Of a DNA stretch of 64,000 nucleotides, positions 1-10,329 are shown piece after piece. This stretch comes from Cupriavidus sp. D39 (GTDB taxonomy: Bacteria > Pseudomonadota > Gammaproteobacteria > Burkholderiales > Burkholderiaceae). The notes below the pieces were generated by a model that was given only the letters and a program-made list of their open reading frames with translations, was not told the origin of the DNA and did not search any database. The position numbers and the translations under genes are program-made. Numbering within the stretch: the stretch's first letter is position 1; the number at the start of each line of letters is the position of its first letter. The stretch is taken from contig NZ_JAPNLE010000009.1 in NCBI RefSeq assembly GCF_026627925.1, positions 2,976,001 to 3,040,000 on the forward strand, given 5' to 3'.

Positions 1-27
1 GCCCAATCTCTCTGGCCCGCCTGGACA

Positions 28-56
28 ATAAAAAAGCCGCATCGAAACGATGCGGC
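28..56 (-). terminator. Rho-independent terminator of pilMNOPQ
   Basis: Perfect 9-bp stem (GCCGCATCG / CGATGCGGC, loop of 3) followed, on the minus strand, by a run of T residues. It lies 33 bases beyond the pilQ stop, so it should end the pilus operon transcript. Confidence 0.9.
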
Positions 57-88
57 CTGCCAGTCTACTGCATCCGGCGCGAGCGGGG

Positions 89-2257
89 CTATTTCAGCGA
101 CACGCCGTCGTTGAGCACGCGCGGCGTCAGGAACACCAGCAGCTCGGTCCGGTTGTTGACCTTGGCGTTGTCCTTGAACAGGTTGCCGAGCACCGGGATA
201 TCCCCCAGGAATGGCACCTTGTTCACATTGGTGGACTCGGTCTGGCTATAAATGCCGCCAATCACCACGGTGCCGCCGTTCTCCACCAGCACCTGCGTCT
301 GCACGTGCTTGGTGTCGATGGCAAAGCCCGAGGTGGTCTGGATGCCCACGCTGTCCTTGTTGACGTCGACGTCCAGCAGGACATTGCCTTCTGGCGTGAT
401 CTGCGGCGTGACTTCCAGCTTCAGGTTGGCCTTGCGGAACTGCACCGAGGTGGCGCCGCTGGAGGTGGCGGCCTGGTAGGGCAGCTCCGTGCCTTGCTCG
501 ATCAGCGCCTTGATATTGTTGGCGGTGACCACGCGTGGGCTGGAGATGATCTTGCCCCGCCCATCCGCTTCCAGCGCGGACAGCTCGAGCGCCAGGAAAC
601 GGCCGGCAGCGTTGTTGAACAGGCTGACCGCGACCGAAGCCGGGTTGACGCCGTTGATCGCCGCCGCCGGCAGGCTCAGCGCCGGGCCATTGTCCCAGGT
701 CGCGTTCTGCGTCACCGGGCTCACCACATTGGTGTAGGTGTTGCCATAGCCGGCGCCGGCCGTCTTGGAGGCAAAGCCCAGCTTGACGCCCAGGTTGCGG
801 CTGAAGGTATCGTTGGCCTCGACGATGCGCGCCTCGATGATGACCTGGCGCACCGGGATGTCGATCTTGCCAAGGAAGCTCTGCACCTCTTCCAGCTTGG
901 TCGCGATATCGGAGACGAACAGCTGGTTGGTACGGGGATCGGCGGTCAGCGAGCCGCGCTTGGACAGCATGCGGGTGCTGCCCGCCGTGCCGGCCAGGCC
1001 ACCCACCGCACCGATCGGGCTTACGCTGCCCAGCGCGCCCGCGCCGCCGGCGGAACCTGCCGCGGCCAGCCCGAGCAGCATGCGCCGCACGTCTTCGGCA
1101 CGCTGGTAGTTGAGCTGGAACACCTGGCTGCGGATCGGCTCGAGGTCATTGATCTGCTGCTGCGATTCGAGCTCGAGCTTTTCCTTGGTGGCCAGTTCAG
1201 CCTTGGGCGCCACCCACAGCACATTGCCGTTGCGGCGCGAGGCCAGGCCCTTGGCATCGAGCACGATCTGCAGGGCCTGGTCCCAGGGCACATCCTTCAG
1301 GCGCAGCGTCAGGTTGCCCTGCACGCTTTCGCTGGTGATGATGTTGAGGTTGGTGAAATCGGCGAACACCTGCAGCAGCGAACGGATGTCGATGTTCTGG
1401 AAGTTCAGCGAGAGCCGCTCGCCGCGGAAGCCTGCCCCGCTGATCAGCTTGGCCGGATCTTCCTTGACCGGGCGCACCTCCACCACGAACTGCGTATCGG
1501 TCTGGTAGGAGCTGTACTCCCAATTGCCGCGCGGCTCGATGGCAAGGCGCGTGGTGCCGTTGTTTTCGCTCGCCCGCATGCCCTGCACCGGGGTGCCGAA
1601 ATCGCTCACGTCATAGCGCCGGCGCAGGGCGTCGGGCAATGACGTATTCAGGAATTCGACCACCACGTTCTGGCCCTGCTGCGCGATATTGATGGCGGAG
1701 TCCCGCGATGAGAGATCCACCACGATGCGGCCCGCGCCATCCTGGCCGCGGCGAAAATCGATATTGCGCAAGATTGACCGGTTCCACGGCGCCGCAGGCG
1801 CTTGCGCCGAGCTGACGGCGAAAGTCGGCACGGCGGCCCTGGCGGTCGGGGCGACGTTGTCGAGCAACACCACGAACTGGTTGCCGCGCACTTCGGTGCG
1901 ATAGCTGGCCACGCGGGTCAGGTCGAGGACCATGCGGGTGCGGTCGCCGATCTGCACCACATTGGCGCTCTTGAGCAACTTGCCCCCAAAGTCGTATTGC
2001 GCCCGCCCGGCCGCGAAACCGGTATCGAGGAAATCGATGGCGAGCTTGGGCGGATTCTGCGTGGTGAAGTCGGCCGGCTTCTGCGTTGGCGGCCCCTGCA
2101 GCTCGACCGTGAACACGGTCTGCTCGCCCACCGTGGTGGCATCCACGTGCTTGACCGCGTTGCCCGTTGTCGATTGCGCCTGCGCAGCCGGCGCGCCCAA
2201 GACCAGCATCATCACCGCAGCGCCAGCAAGCGCCCGGTACCAGCGACCCATGATCAT
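89..2257 (-). CDS. pilQ: Type IV pilus secretin PilQ
   Basis: PilQ forms the outer-membrane ring through which the type IV pilus is extruded. The 722-aa product starts with a signal peptide (hydrophobic stretch ending APAAQA, about residues 10-27). AMIN-type peptidoglycan-binding segments follow (about 35-265), then an STN/N0 domain (about 275-350) and NolW-like N1 repeats. The C-terminal secretin domain ends with VVIGGIYS and a VPFLGDIPVLGNLF-type signature. The start at 2257 was chosen because its ATG overlaps the pilP stop (ATGA), which implies translational coupling. An in-frame ATG at 2299 would lie well inside pilP. It is the last gene of pilMNOPQ and is followed by a terminator. Length and motifs are normal for the family. 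Confidence 0.97.
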   Translation of the reverse strand: MIMGRWYRALAGAAVMMLVLGAPAAQAQSTTGNAVKHVDATTVGEQTVFTVELQGPPTQKPADFTTQNPPKLAIDFLDTGFAAGRAQYDFGGKLLKSANVVQIGDRTRMVLDLTRVASYRTEVRGNQFVVLLDNVAPTARAAVPTFAVSSAQAPAAPWNRSILRNIDFRRGQDGAGRIVVDLSSRDSAINIAQQGQNVVVEFLNTSLPDALRRRYDVSDFGTPVQGMRASENNGTTRLAIEPRGNWEYSSYQTDTQFVVEVRPVKEDPAKLISGAGFRGERLSLNFQNIDIRSLLQVFADFTNLNIITSESVQGNLTLRLKDVPWDQALQIVLDAKGLASRRNGNVLWVAPKAELATKEKLELESQQQINDLEPIRSQVFQLNYQRAEDVRRMLLGLAAAGSAGGAGALGSVSPIGAVGGLAGTAGSTRMLSKRGSLTADPRTNQLFVSDIATKLEEVQSFLGKIDIPVRQVIIEARIVEANDTFSRNLGVKLGFASKTAGAGYGNTYTNVVSPVTQNATWDNGPALSLPAAAINGVNPASVAVSLFNNAAGRFLALELSALEADGRGKIISSPRVVTANNIKALIEQGTELPYQAATSSGATSVQFRKANLKLEVTPQITPEGNVLLDVDVNKDSVGIQTTSGFAIDTKHVQTQVLVENGGTVVIGGIYSQTESTNVNKVPFLGDIPVLGNLFKDNAKVNNRTELLVFLTPRVLNDGVSLK

Positions 2258-2787
2258 GCCGACCCCTCCAGCTTCAGGCTGGTCATTTTTTCTTTCCACT
2301 CGGCTACCCCTTCCCGGACCAATTCGCGCAACACGATCTCCTGATCGTTGATGCGGACCACCCGGCCGTAGTTCTGGCCGAGATACTGACCCACCTTGAC
2401 GTGGTGGATCTTGTTATCTACCTGCACGACGCCGTAGGTCTCGCCGCTCTTCTTCATGGCGCCCAGCATCTTGAAGTTCTCCAGCGGGAAATCCTCCAGC
2501 GGCTCGCGCCGACGGCCGGATTCCGGGGACTCGGACAGAACCCGGTTGAGGTCGCCGATCTTGTTCTGGGCAAAGGGCTCGGGCGCACTGCGGCCCTCGT
2601 AGTCGCGCGGCACGTACGGCTTGGGCTCGGGCAGCGGCGCCGGCGGCGGCGCCTTGGCGGCCTGGGCTTGCGCCATCCACTGGCGCAGGCCGTCTTCCTC
2701 GCTGCTTCCGCAGGCTGCCAACAGCGCGACGCCGATCAGCGCGCAAGCGCAGGCACGCAGGCGCGAAGCCTGGATCGCTGGCATCAT
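2254..2787 (-). CDS. pilP: Type IV pilus assembly lipoprotein PilP
   Basis: PilP is an inner-membrane lipoprotein that connects the PilN/PilO dimer to the periplasmic domains of the PilQ secretin. The 177-aa protein has a short positively charged start, a hydrophobic signal and a lipobox LLAAC with the lipidated Cys at residue 26. A Pro/Ala-rich linker follows (about 40-60), then the C-terminal PilP beta domain with the typical AMKKSGETYGVVQVDNKI stretch near 110-127. Its ATG overlaps the pilO stop and its stop overlaps the pilQ start, so the operon is tightly coupled. Confidence 0.96.
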   Translation of the reverse strand: MMPAIQASRLRACACALIGVALLAACGSSEEDGLRQWMAQAQAAKAPPPAPLPEPKPYVPRDYEGRSAPEPFAQNKIGDLNRVLSESPESGRRREPLEDFPLENFKMLGAMKKSGETYGVVQVDNKIHHVKVGQYLGQNYGRVVRINDQEIVLRELVREGVAEWKEKMTSLKLEGSA

Positions 2788-3464
2788 TTTTTCGCTCCCG
2801 CGGCCGTCTTGGCCGCCGCGGCGTCCGCCTTGCGCTGCGCCGCCTGTTCTTCGGGATCCAGCGCGCGGTAGGCCATTGCCACGGCCTCCATCGTCAGCCC
2901 GCCATCCTTGCCGGTGGCGAACTGCAGCCCCTGCATCGAGACGATGCGCGAGAGCGCGGCAACATCGGCATTGAACTGGGCCACGTCGTGATAGCGGCCG
3001 GTGACCTTCAGGTTGACCGGGATCTCGGCAAAGTAGGGCTTGATCACGGCGGATTGCGGCTTGAACAACTCGAACTGCAGGCCACGCGCCACGCCAGCGT
3101 GATTGACGTCGGCCAGCAGCGCGTCCATCTCGGTCTTGTTGGGCAACTGGCGCTCGACCAGCGCCACGCGCTGCTCCACTTCGGCCTTTTGCTTGCGCAG
3201 GGCGTCCAGGTTGGCCACCTGCGCCACCTTGCTCATGTAGGACTGCTTCAGGGTGTCCTGCTCGGCATGCCGGCGATCGAGATCCTCGAGCTTGCCGCCC
3301 CAGTAGAACTGCCAGCCAAGCAGCAGCACCAGCGCCGCAGCCAGCACCGCGAACAGCACCCGCGGGGCGGCCGGCCAGGTTTCCGGCTCATTGAGGTTCA
3401 GGCCACGGAACTGCGCGGTGAGATCGTTCAACGTGGCCAGCGAGATTTCGCTATTGAGTGCCAT
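2784..3464 (-). CDS. pilO: Type IV pilus inner-membrane protein PilO
   Basis: PilO forms a heterodimer with PilN in the inner-membrane alignment subcomplex of the pilus machine. The 226-aa product has a short cytoplasmic N-terminus, one transmembrane helix (about 36-55), a periplasmic coiled coil (about 57-110) and a ferredoxin-like PilO domain to about residue 205. The tail is rich in Ala and Lys. The ATG at 3464 lies 2 bases after the pilN stop. A longer reading from 3653 was rejected because it runs through pilN and its extra 63 residues have no PilO character. Confidence 0.95.
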   Translation of the reverse strand: MALNSEISLATLNDLTAQFRGLNLNEPETWPAAPRVLFAVLAAALVLLLGWQFYWGGKLEDLDRRHAEQDTLKQSYMSKVAQVANLDALRKQKAEVEQRVALVERQLPNKTEMDALLADVNHAGVARGLQFELFKPQSAVIKPYFAEIPVNLKVTGRYHDVAQFNADVAALSRIVSMQGLQFATGKDGGLTMEAVAMAYRALDPEEQAAQRKADAAAAKTAAGAKK

Positions 3465-3466
3465 GG

Positions 3467-4111
3467 TCAGCCCCCTCCACCTGCCGGCGCACTCGCGCCG
3501 GCGGAGCCGGCCTTGCCCTTCTTGCCGTCGTCCGGCGTTTCCGGCGCACGGTAGGCGAAGCGCATCGAGAAGTCGAACAGCCGCCGCTGCTCGCGCAGGT
3601 TGTTGGTCATCATCACGGCCTTGGATTCGCCCAGCTCCGCCTTGTCCAGCCACTGCACCTGGCTAAGGTTGCGCAGCAACTCCGACACGCGCTCGTTCGA
3701 CTGCGCGATGCCGGTCACGGTAAAGGCGTCGCCGGTCTGCTTGAGGGTGGTCAGGTACACGCCTTCGGGCACTTGGCGCACCAGCTCCTCCAGCAGTTGC
3801 ACGGGACGGTTGCGCTCGTTCTGCAGGCCCTCGATGGCCTTCTGCCGCTGCAGCAGCCCCTCGATATCCTTGCGCAGCGTATTCACCTCGCGGATCTGCC
3901 CGTCCATGCGGTTGTTCTCCGCCAGGAGCACCTGGTTCAGGCTGGCCACGGCATCGACACGGTGATCGATGTACATGCCGCCCAGCAGCACCGCCAGCGC
4001 GCCGGCGCCGGCCGCGCCACCCAGCACGGCGTAGACCTTCTTGCGCCGCGATGCCCTGCGGGCTTCGTGGTACGGCAGCAGATTAACTGTCGGGATCGAA
4101 TTGGTAGACAT
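3467..4111 (-). CDS. pilN: Type IV pilus assembly protein PilN
   Basis: PilN is the bitopic inner-membrane partner of PilO and recruits cytoplasmic PilM. The 214-aa protein begins with the conserved short PilM-binding motif (VNLLPYHE at residues 9-16). A basic patch, one transmembrane helix (about 26-47), a coiled coil (about 60-100) and a periplasmic ferredoxin-like domain follow. The C-terminus is a Gly/Ala/Lys low-complexity tail. It sits third from the operon end, 18 bases downstream of pilM. Confidence 0.96.
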   Translation of the reverse strand: MSTNSIPTVNLLPYHEARRASRRKKVYAVLGGAAGAGALAVLLGGMYIDHRVDAVASLNQVLLAENNRMDGQIREVNTLRKDIEGLLQRQKAIEGLQNERNRPVQLLEELVRQVPEGVYLTTLKQTGDAFTVTGIAQSNERVSELLRNLSQVQWLDKAELGESKAVMMTNNLREQRRLFDFSMRFAYRAPETPDDGKKGKAGSAGASAPAGGGG

Positions 4112-4129
4112 GCGGCTTCCCTCGCTGGC

Positions 4130-5215
4130 TTACTGCAGGCCGCGCAGCGCAAGCCCGGCGCTCACGATGTAGGCCGGCAGGTCGCGCTGCAGATAGCGCT
4201 CGTTGACCTTGACGGCTGTCATCATGTTGGCGAACGGGTTGGCCAGCGTGGTGGTGATCTCGGTTTGCTGCTCGATCGCGGCTTGCACGCCGACCAGCGA
4301 CGCATGGCCGCCAGAGAGAAGGATCTCGTCGACCCGGCCGATGCTGGACGCCGACAGGAAGTTGCGCACAGCGCCTTGCACCTCCACCGCCAGCGCCTCC
4401 AGGCAGGGCTTGAGCAGCTGGTTGCGCCAGGCTTCGGGCAGCGTGTTCTTGCGCTTCTTGATCTCAGCCTTGAGCGCGTCCAGCGTGAACATGCGCGCCG
4501 CGCTCTGGGTGAGCTGGTCGCCGTAGCTGTTGAGCGGCTGCTCGTAGAGCTCTTTCCAGCCTTGGTAGAAAATCGCCTTGGAGCGGCTGCCGCCAAGGTG
4601 GATCACGGCCACCACGGGCAACTCCTTGGCGTCGGTGGCGCTGATGTCGGCGGACACGCCCAGCATCTGCACCACGGAGCGCTGCACCGCGTATTCCTCG
4701 ACGTCCATCACGTGCGGCTTGAGCCCGGCCATTTCGGCGGCGGTCACGCGCTCCTGCACGCGGTCGCTGTTGGCCGCGGTGACGCGCACGCCGATGCCGC
4801 CCTCGGTTTCGCTGGGGCCGATCACGGCAAAATCGAAATTGACGGCCTGCGATGGCGGGTAGAGGCGATGCGCCTCGGATTCCACCTGGACGTAAAGCTC
4901 GTCCTCGGACAGGTTGTCCGGCAGGCTGACGGTCTGCGATTCGGTCAGCATCGAAGGCACGCCGAGCACCACCTCCTTGGTGCGGATGCCGGCTTTGCCG
5001 AGGGCACGCTTGAGAGCGATGCCAACGGCTTCGATATTGACCACGTTGCCATCGGCAACGGCATTACGGTCCAGCAGTTCGCTGGCACATTTCTCCAGCC
5101 GATAGTCGTTCTTGCCACTGCCCACGGACAGCTCGACTACCTTAACGCTGGACGACCCGATGTCAACGCCGACCGTCGTACGGCGCAACAACCCCGACAA
5201 GATGCCTCGCCGCAA
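4130..5215 (-). CDS. pilM: Type IV pilus actin-like ATPase PilM (TTG start)
   Basis: PilM is a cytoplasmic actin/FtsA-like nucleotide-binding protein that docks on the PilN N-terminus. The 361-aa reading begins MRRGILSGLLRR and reaches the first phosphate-binding motif (VGVDIGSSSVKVVEL) at about residue 15. The second nucleotide motif (VIHLGGSRSK) and the late LSGGHAS motif of this fold are also present. The frame stays open upstream to 5548, but no ATG sits close to the conserved start. The TTG at 5215 has an AGGGG ribosome-binding site about 7 bases upstream, so it was preferred. pilM is the first gene of pilMNOPQ and is divergent from ponA. Confidence 0.9.
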   Translation of the reverse strand: MRRGILSGLLRRTTVGVDIGSSSVKVVELSVGSGKNDYRLEKCASELLDRNAVADGNVVNIEAVGIALKRALGKAGIRTKEVVLGVPSMLTESQTVSLPDNLSEDELYVQVESEAHRLYPPSQAVNFDFAVIGPSETEGGIGVRVTAANSDRVQERVTAAEMAGLKPHVMDVEEYAVQRSVVQMLGVSADISATDAKELPVVAVIHLGGSRSKAIFYQGWKELYEQPLNSYGDQLTQSAARMFTLDALKAEIKKRKNTLPEAWRNQLLKPCLEALAVEVQGAVRNFLSASSIGRVDEILLSGGHASLVGVQAAIEQQTEITTTLANPFANMMTAVKVNERYLQRDLPAYIVSAGLALRGLQ

Positions 5216-5569
5216 GGTGACCCCTGACCGTTGAACTCGCCTTGGCTTGGTTGCTCTAATTTGGCGAGTCCGTATTGTTTCTTGGATGAAACGTTTTGCT
5301 CTTTTAGTTGGTGGATTCTCACCAAAAAACTGGGCGCTGGCAATGTGCCGGTCTGACCACGATTGCTTTTCATCAACACCCCCACAAAGCGTTGCCAAAA
5401 TCCCACGGTGCCCCTCGCCCGCCCCGCTGCGCCCATCTTTTCGTTTCATGCAGATCTCAATTCCATTACATCTTGTAACAGCGCGATAGCGGCGTGCGCG
5501 CCACAACGCGCCGGGAGCGGCGTATCCCGGGAGATATAATCCCGGCACTTCTAACTAGGTATTTCCCTT
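5216..5569. promoter_or_regulatory. Divergent pilM / ponA intergenic region
   Basis: This 354-base spacer separates the minus-strand pil operon from plus-strand ponA. The stretch about 5250-5350 is clearly AT-richer than its surroundings and contains a small hairpin (TTGGTG / CACCAA at about 5308-5325). On the plus strand a consensus -10 box TATAAT lies at 5535-5540, 30 bases before the ponA ATG, but no convincing -35 box is paired with it. No promoter for pilM could be assigned with confidence. Confidence 0.5.
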
Positions 5570-7940
5570 ATGGCCACAGCACAACAGAAGCCTGCCCTGC
5601 CCGCCCGGCGTCCGATCTGGATGCGGCTAACCTTTTGGGCCCTGGGCCTGCTGGTAGCCGGGATCGTGGCGGTGGCACTGCTGGTGGGATACGCGCTGCT
5701 GGTGGCCGCCCCCAACCTGCCTTCGCTCGATACCATCACGGACTACCGCCCCAAGATCCCGCTGCGGATCTACACGGCCGACAACGTGCTGATCGGTGAA
5801 TTCGGCGAGGAACGGCGCAATTTCGTGCCTATCGCGCAAATACCGGATGTGATGAAGAAGGCCGTGCTGGCCATCGAGGACGACCGCTTCTACGAACACG
5901 GCGGCGTGGACTTCGTTGGCGTGCTGCGCGCCGGGCTGGCCAACCTGCGCGGCGGCCTGTCGCAAGGCGCCTCCACCATCACCATGCAGGTGGCGCGCAA
6001 CTTCTTCCTGTCCAGCGAGAAGACGTACACCCGCAAGCTGTATGAAATGCTGCTGGCCTACAAGATCGAGGCCAACCTGTCCAAGGACCAGATCCTTGAG
6101 CTGTACATGAACCAGATCTACCTGGGGCAACGCGCCTATGGCTTTGCCAGCGCGGCCCGGGTGTATTTCGGCAAGTCGATCAAGGACGTGACGCCGGCCG
6201 AGGCCGCCATGCTGGCCGGCCTGCCCAAGGCGCCGTCGGCCTACAACCCGGTGGTCAATCCCAAGCGCGCCAAGGTACGCCAGGAATACATCCTGCAGCG
6301 CATGCGTGACCTGCGCTACCTCACGCCCGAGCAATACGACCAGGCCATCCACGAAGAACTGAAGGTGCGCGGCGAAGGCAATGAGTTCTCCACCCACGCC
6401 GAGTACGTGGCCGAGATCGTGCGCCAGCTGATGTACGCGCAATACCGCGAGGAAACCTACACCCGCGGCCTGACCGTCTACACCACGCTCAACAAGCCTG
6501 ACCAGGATGCCGCCTACGAGGCGGTGCGCTCGGGCATCATGAATTACGAGCGCCGCCATGGCTACCGCGGCCCCGAGGCCTTTATCGACCTGCCCCCGGC
6601 GCGGACGAGCGCGAGCAGGCCATCGACGACGCGCTGCTCGAGCACCCGGGCAGCGACGACCTGCGCTCGGCCGTGGTCACCAGCGTGACGGCCAAGCAAG
6701 TCACCGCCACGCTGCTGTCCGGCGAAGTCGCCACCATCGAAGGCCAGGCGCTGCGCTTCATCGCACCGTCGCTGGCGGCCAATGCGCAGCCCAGGGCCAA
6801 GATCCGGCCGGGCGCGATCATCCGCGTGACGCAGGACGAGAAAGGCGCATGGACGGTCACGCAGTTGCCGGAAGTTTCCGCCGCCTTTATCTCGCTCAGC
6901 CCGGAAGACGGCGAGATCCGTTCCATGGTTGGCGGCTTCGATTTCAACCGCAACAAGTTCAACCACGTGACGCAGGCCTGGCGCCAGCCCGGCTCCAGCT
7001 TCAAGCCGTTCATCTACTCTGCCGCGCTGGAAAAGGGCTTCTCCCCGCCACCGTGATCAACGACGCGCCGATTTCGATCAGCGACAACGGCGGCCAGGTC
7101 TGGGAGCCGAAGAACTACGACGGCAAGTTCGAAGGCCCGATGACCATGCGCCGCGCGCTGGCCAAGTCCAAGAACCTGGTGTCGGTGCGCATCCTGCGCG
7201 CCATCGGCACCCAGTACGCCCAGGACTACATCACGCGCTTCGGCTTCGATGCCGACAAGCACCCGGCTTACCTGCCGATGGCGCTGGGCGCGGGCAGCGT
7301 CACCCCGCTGCAGATGGCGGGTGCCTATTCGGTGTTTGCCAACGGCGGCTTCCGCGTCAATCCCTACCTGATCCAGAAGGTGGTCGATGCCCGCGGCAAC
7401 GTGATTTCCGAGACCAAGCCCCAGCGTGCCGGCGAGGATGCAGTGCGCGTACTCGACGCCCGCACCGCCTTCATCGCCGATAGCATGCTGCGTGAGGTCG
7501 TGCGCAGCGGCACGGCAAACAGCGCCAAGCAGCGTCTGGGCCGCAATGACCTGGCCGGCAAGACCGGTACCACCAACGACGCTGTCGACGCTTGGTTCGC
7601 CGGGTACACGCCCAAGCTGGTGGCCATCGCCTGGATGGGCTACGACCAGCCCAAGAGCCTGGGCGTGCGCGAGACCGGCGGCGGCCTGGCCTTGCCGATC
7701 TGGGTGGGCTACATGGGCAAGATGCTCAAGGGCGCGCCGGAAATCCCCGAACGCCAGGCTCCGGAAGGCGTGGTCATGGTGGGCGGCGACTGGACCTTCG
7801 AGGAGAACGCGGGCGGCGCTGGCGTGGCCTCGGTTGGCCTGGGCGATCCGTGGCCGGGCAAGCCGGACGAAAGCACGCAGTCGCCCGCCGATGTCGAGGC
7901 GGAGAAGAAGCGCATCCTGGAGATGTTCGGCGGCGGCTGA
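5570..7940 (+). CDS. mrcA: Penicillin-binding protein 1A (frame broken twice)
   Basis: Bifunctional class A PBP (also called ponA) that polymerises glycan strands and cross-links peptides at the outer face of the inner membrane. An N-terminal transmembrane helix (about 20-45) is followed by the GT51 transglycosylase domain (EDDRFYEHGGVDF and GASTITMQVARNFF motifs), an OB-like linker, and the transpeptidase with SSFK, SKN and KTGT motifs. The reading is broken twice. The first break is at the C5 run 6593-6597, the second at the C4 run 7043-7046. Each is restored by one extra C, giving 790 aa, the normal length. Both lie in homopolymers and every catalytic motif is intact, so sequence error is more likely than real loss. 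A bidirectional terminator follows. Confidence 0.93.
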
Positions 7941-7968
7941 GGCCCCGCCGGGACAGCTTCCGCCAATG

Positions 7969-7998
7969 AAAAAGCCGGCTTCTCAAGCCGGCTTTTTC
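7969..7998. terminator. Bidirectional terminator between ponA and cyaY
   Basis: Perfect stem AGCCGGCT / AGCCGGCT with a 5-base loop, flanked by A residues on the left and T residues on the right. It can end both the plus-strand ponA and the minus-strand cyaY transcript. Confidence 0.9.
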
Positions 7999-8016
7999 GT
8001 GCCTGGGCGAGTGCGC

Positions 8017-8350
8017 TCAGGCCAGTTTCAGCGCCACCCCCGCCTGCTGGCTTACGTAGCCGGACAGCGCCGCATACAGCTCGCCGCCGCCGCGCGTATC
8101 GACCCAGCGCTGGCCATCATGGCGAAAATGGAAACCGCCCGAACGCGCCGCCACCCACAGCTCCTGCATGGGCGCCTGGCTGTTGACGATGATCTTGGAG
8201 CCGTCTTCGAATTCGAGCTCCATGAGATTGCCGGCACGGTTGATCTCGATGTCGGCATCGGCTGCGTCGGCCGCGGTTTCCACCGCGCTTTCCAGCCGGT
8301 CCAGCTCTTGCTGGGCCAGCGCCAGGAACTCACTTTCACTCAGGGGGCAT
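8017..8350 (-). CDS. cyaY: Frataxin-like iron donor CyaY (frameshift at start)
   Basis: Frataxin homologue that binds iron and modulates Fe-S cluster assembly. The product reads PLSESEFLALAQQELDRLE and keeps the acidic first helix, the VNSQAPMQELWVAA strand and the GGFHF...WVDTR region of the fold. It ends in GVALKLA, about 110 aa in total. The ATG at 8350 is not in frame with the body: the next bases are a C5 run (8343-8347) that would need to be C4 or C7 to join them. Frataxins of this family usually begin MPPL or MPL, so a homopolymer error right after the start codon is likely. Confidence 0.85.
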
Positions 8351-8460
8351 GCTAAACTCCAAGACCGCCGGCCGGCACCGCTATAGCGATGTAGTGCCGC
8401 AGCCGGCAGCGTATTGAAAAGTACTTCGTATTTCCGATGGTCTCGCCGCGCTCCGCTTGG

Positions 8461-8500
8461 GGGACACTCCGGGACGATCGGGGACGACTCTGGACGACAT
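8461..8500 (+). repeat. Four 10-base GGGAC direct repeats upstream of lptM
   Basis: Four consecutive 10-base units (GGGACACTCC, GGGACGATCG, GGGACGACTC, TGGACGACAT) lie directly before the lptM ribosome-binding site, inside the cyaY/lptM divergent region. The exact 10-base period puts the units on one face of the helix. Whether this is a binding site or chance cannot be decided from the sequence. Confidence 0.5.
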
Positions 8501-8515
8501 TTTAAGGACGACCCG

Positions 8516-8766
8516 ATGTTGCGTCGTGTTGCGATTGTATCGGCGTTTGCCGCCAGCCTTGCGATGCCCCTGCTGTCGGGATGCGGCATTCGCGGCCCGC
8601 TGGTGATGCCCAAACAGCCCCCGCACCGGCACAGCCGGGCGTACCGGATCCCGGCCTGGGCAACCCGGCCGTGCCGAATCCGGCGGCTCCCCGGGGCTCC
8701 GCCTCCACAGCGGCACCCGCCACGGCCCCGGACGCAGTGCCGGCCGCCACTCCCACCGCCAAATAA
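8516..8766 (+). CDS. lptM: LPS-assembly lipoprotein LptM (YifL-like), frameshifted
   Basis: Small outer-membrane lipoprotein of the YifL/LptM family, whose E. coli member assists maturation of the LptD/E translocon. Visible are a basic start, a hydrophobic signal, the lipobox LLSGC and the typical CGIRGPL motif right after the lipidated Cys. A Pro/Ala-rich tail ends in PAATPTAK. The reading shifts at the C5 run 8618-8622; one more C joins the signal half to the tail and gives an 83-aa product. Its stop lies 2 bases before the lysA ATG, a pairing common in Proteobacteria. An AAGGA ribosome-binding site precedes the ATG. Confidence 0.85.
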
Positions 8767-8768
8767 CC

Positions 8769-10037
<1,269 letters not shown>

Positions 10038-10329
10038 GCACCCGCCCTCCCCGCCACCACTTGCCCCCAATGGCCGCCAGCGGCCTGATCCTGGGCGGGC
10101 GCGCAGTGGTGGCGGACAGCCCCTGCCATACGGCCGGCGTATCGCGTGCCGTCTGCGCCAACGCGCGGCTCGCGCCGGGCCGCTTTGCGGGCGGCGGCAT
10201 TGCTCGACGGAACTGGACCTGGTCCGGGGCCATCTTGAGGCCCTATGGCTCCCCCAAGCCGTGCAGCCGCCCCGCCCCGCCCTGCCGAGCGCGAGATCAC
10301 GCTCCACCTTTGGGCCCTACCTCTGAACT
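10038..10329. other. Non-coding spacer with a long-range hairpin
   Basis: 292 bases between convergent lysA and msrQ. Open frames cross it but none looks like a protein. It contains perfect 11-base inverted arms (CCGCCACCACT at 10051-10061 and AGTGGTGGCGG at 10105-10115) separated by 43 bases that include a smaller GGCCGCCAGCGGCC palindrome. There is no T tract, so it is at best a weak terminator. Confidence 0.5.

Noticed and set aside
6598..7056. ponA, dsbD, recQ and others as real pseudogenes
   Set aside because: Breaks are single bases in homopolymers, all catalytic motifs downstream stay conserved, and essential genes show the same defect.
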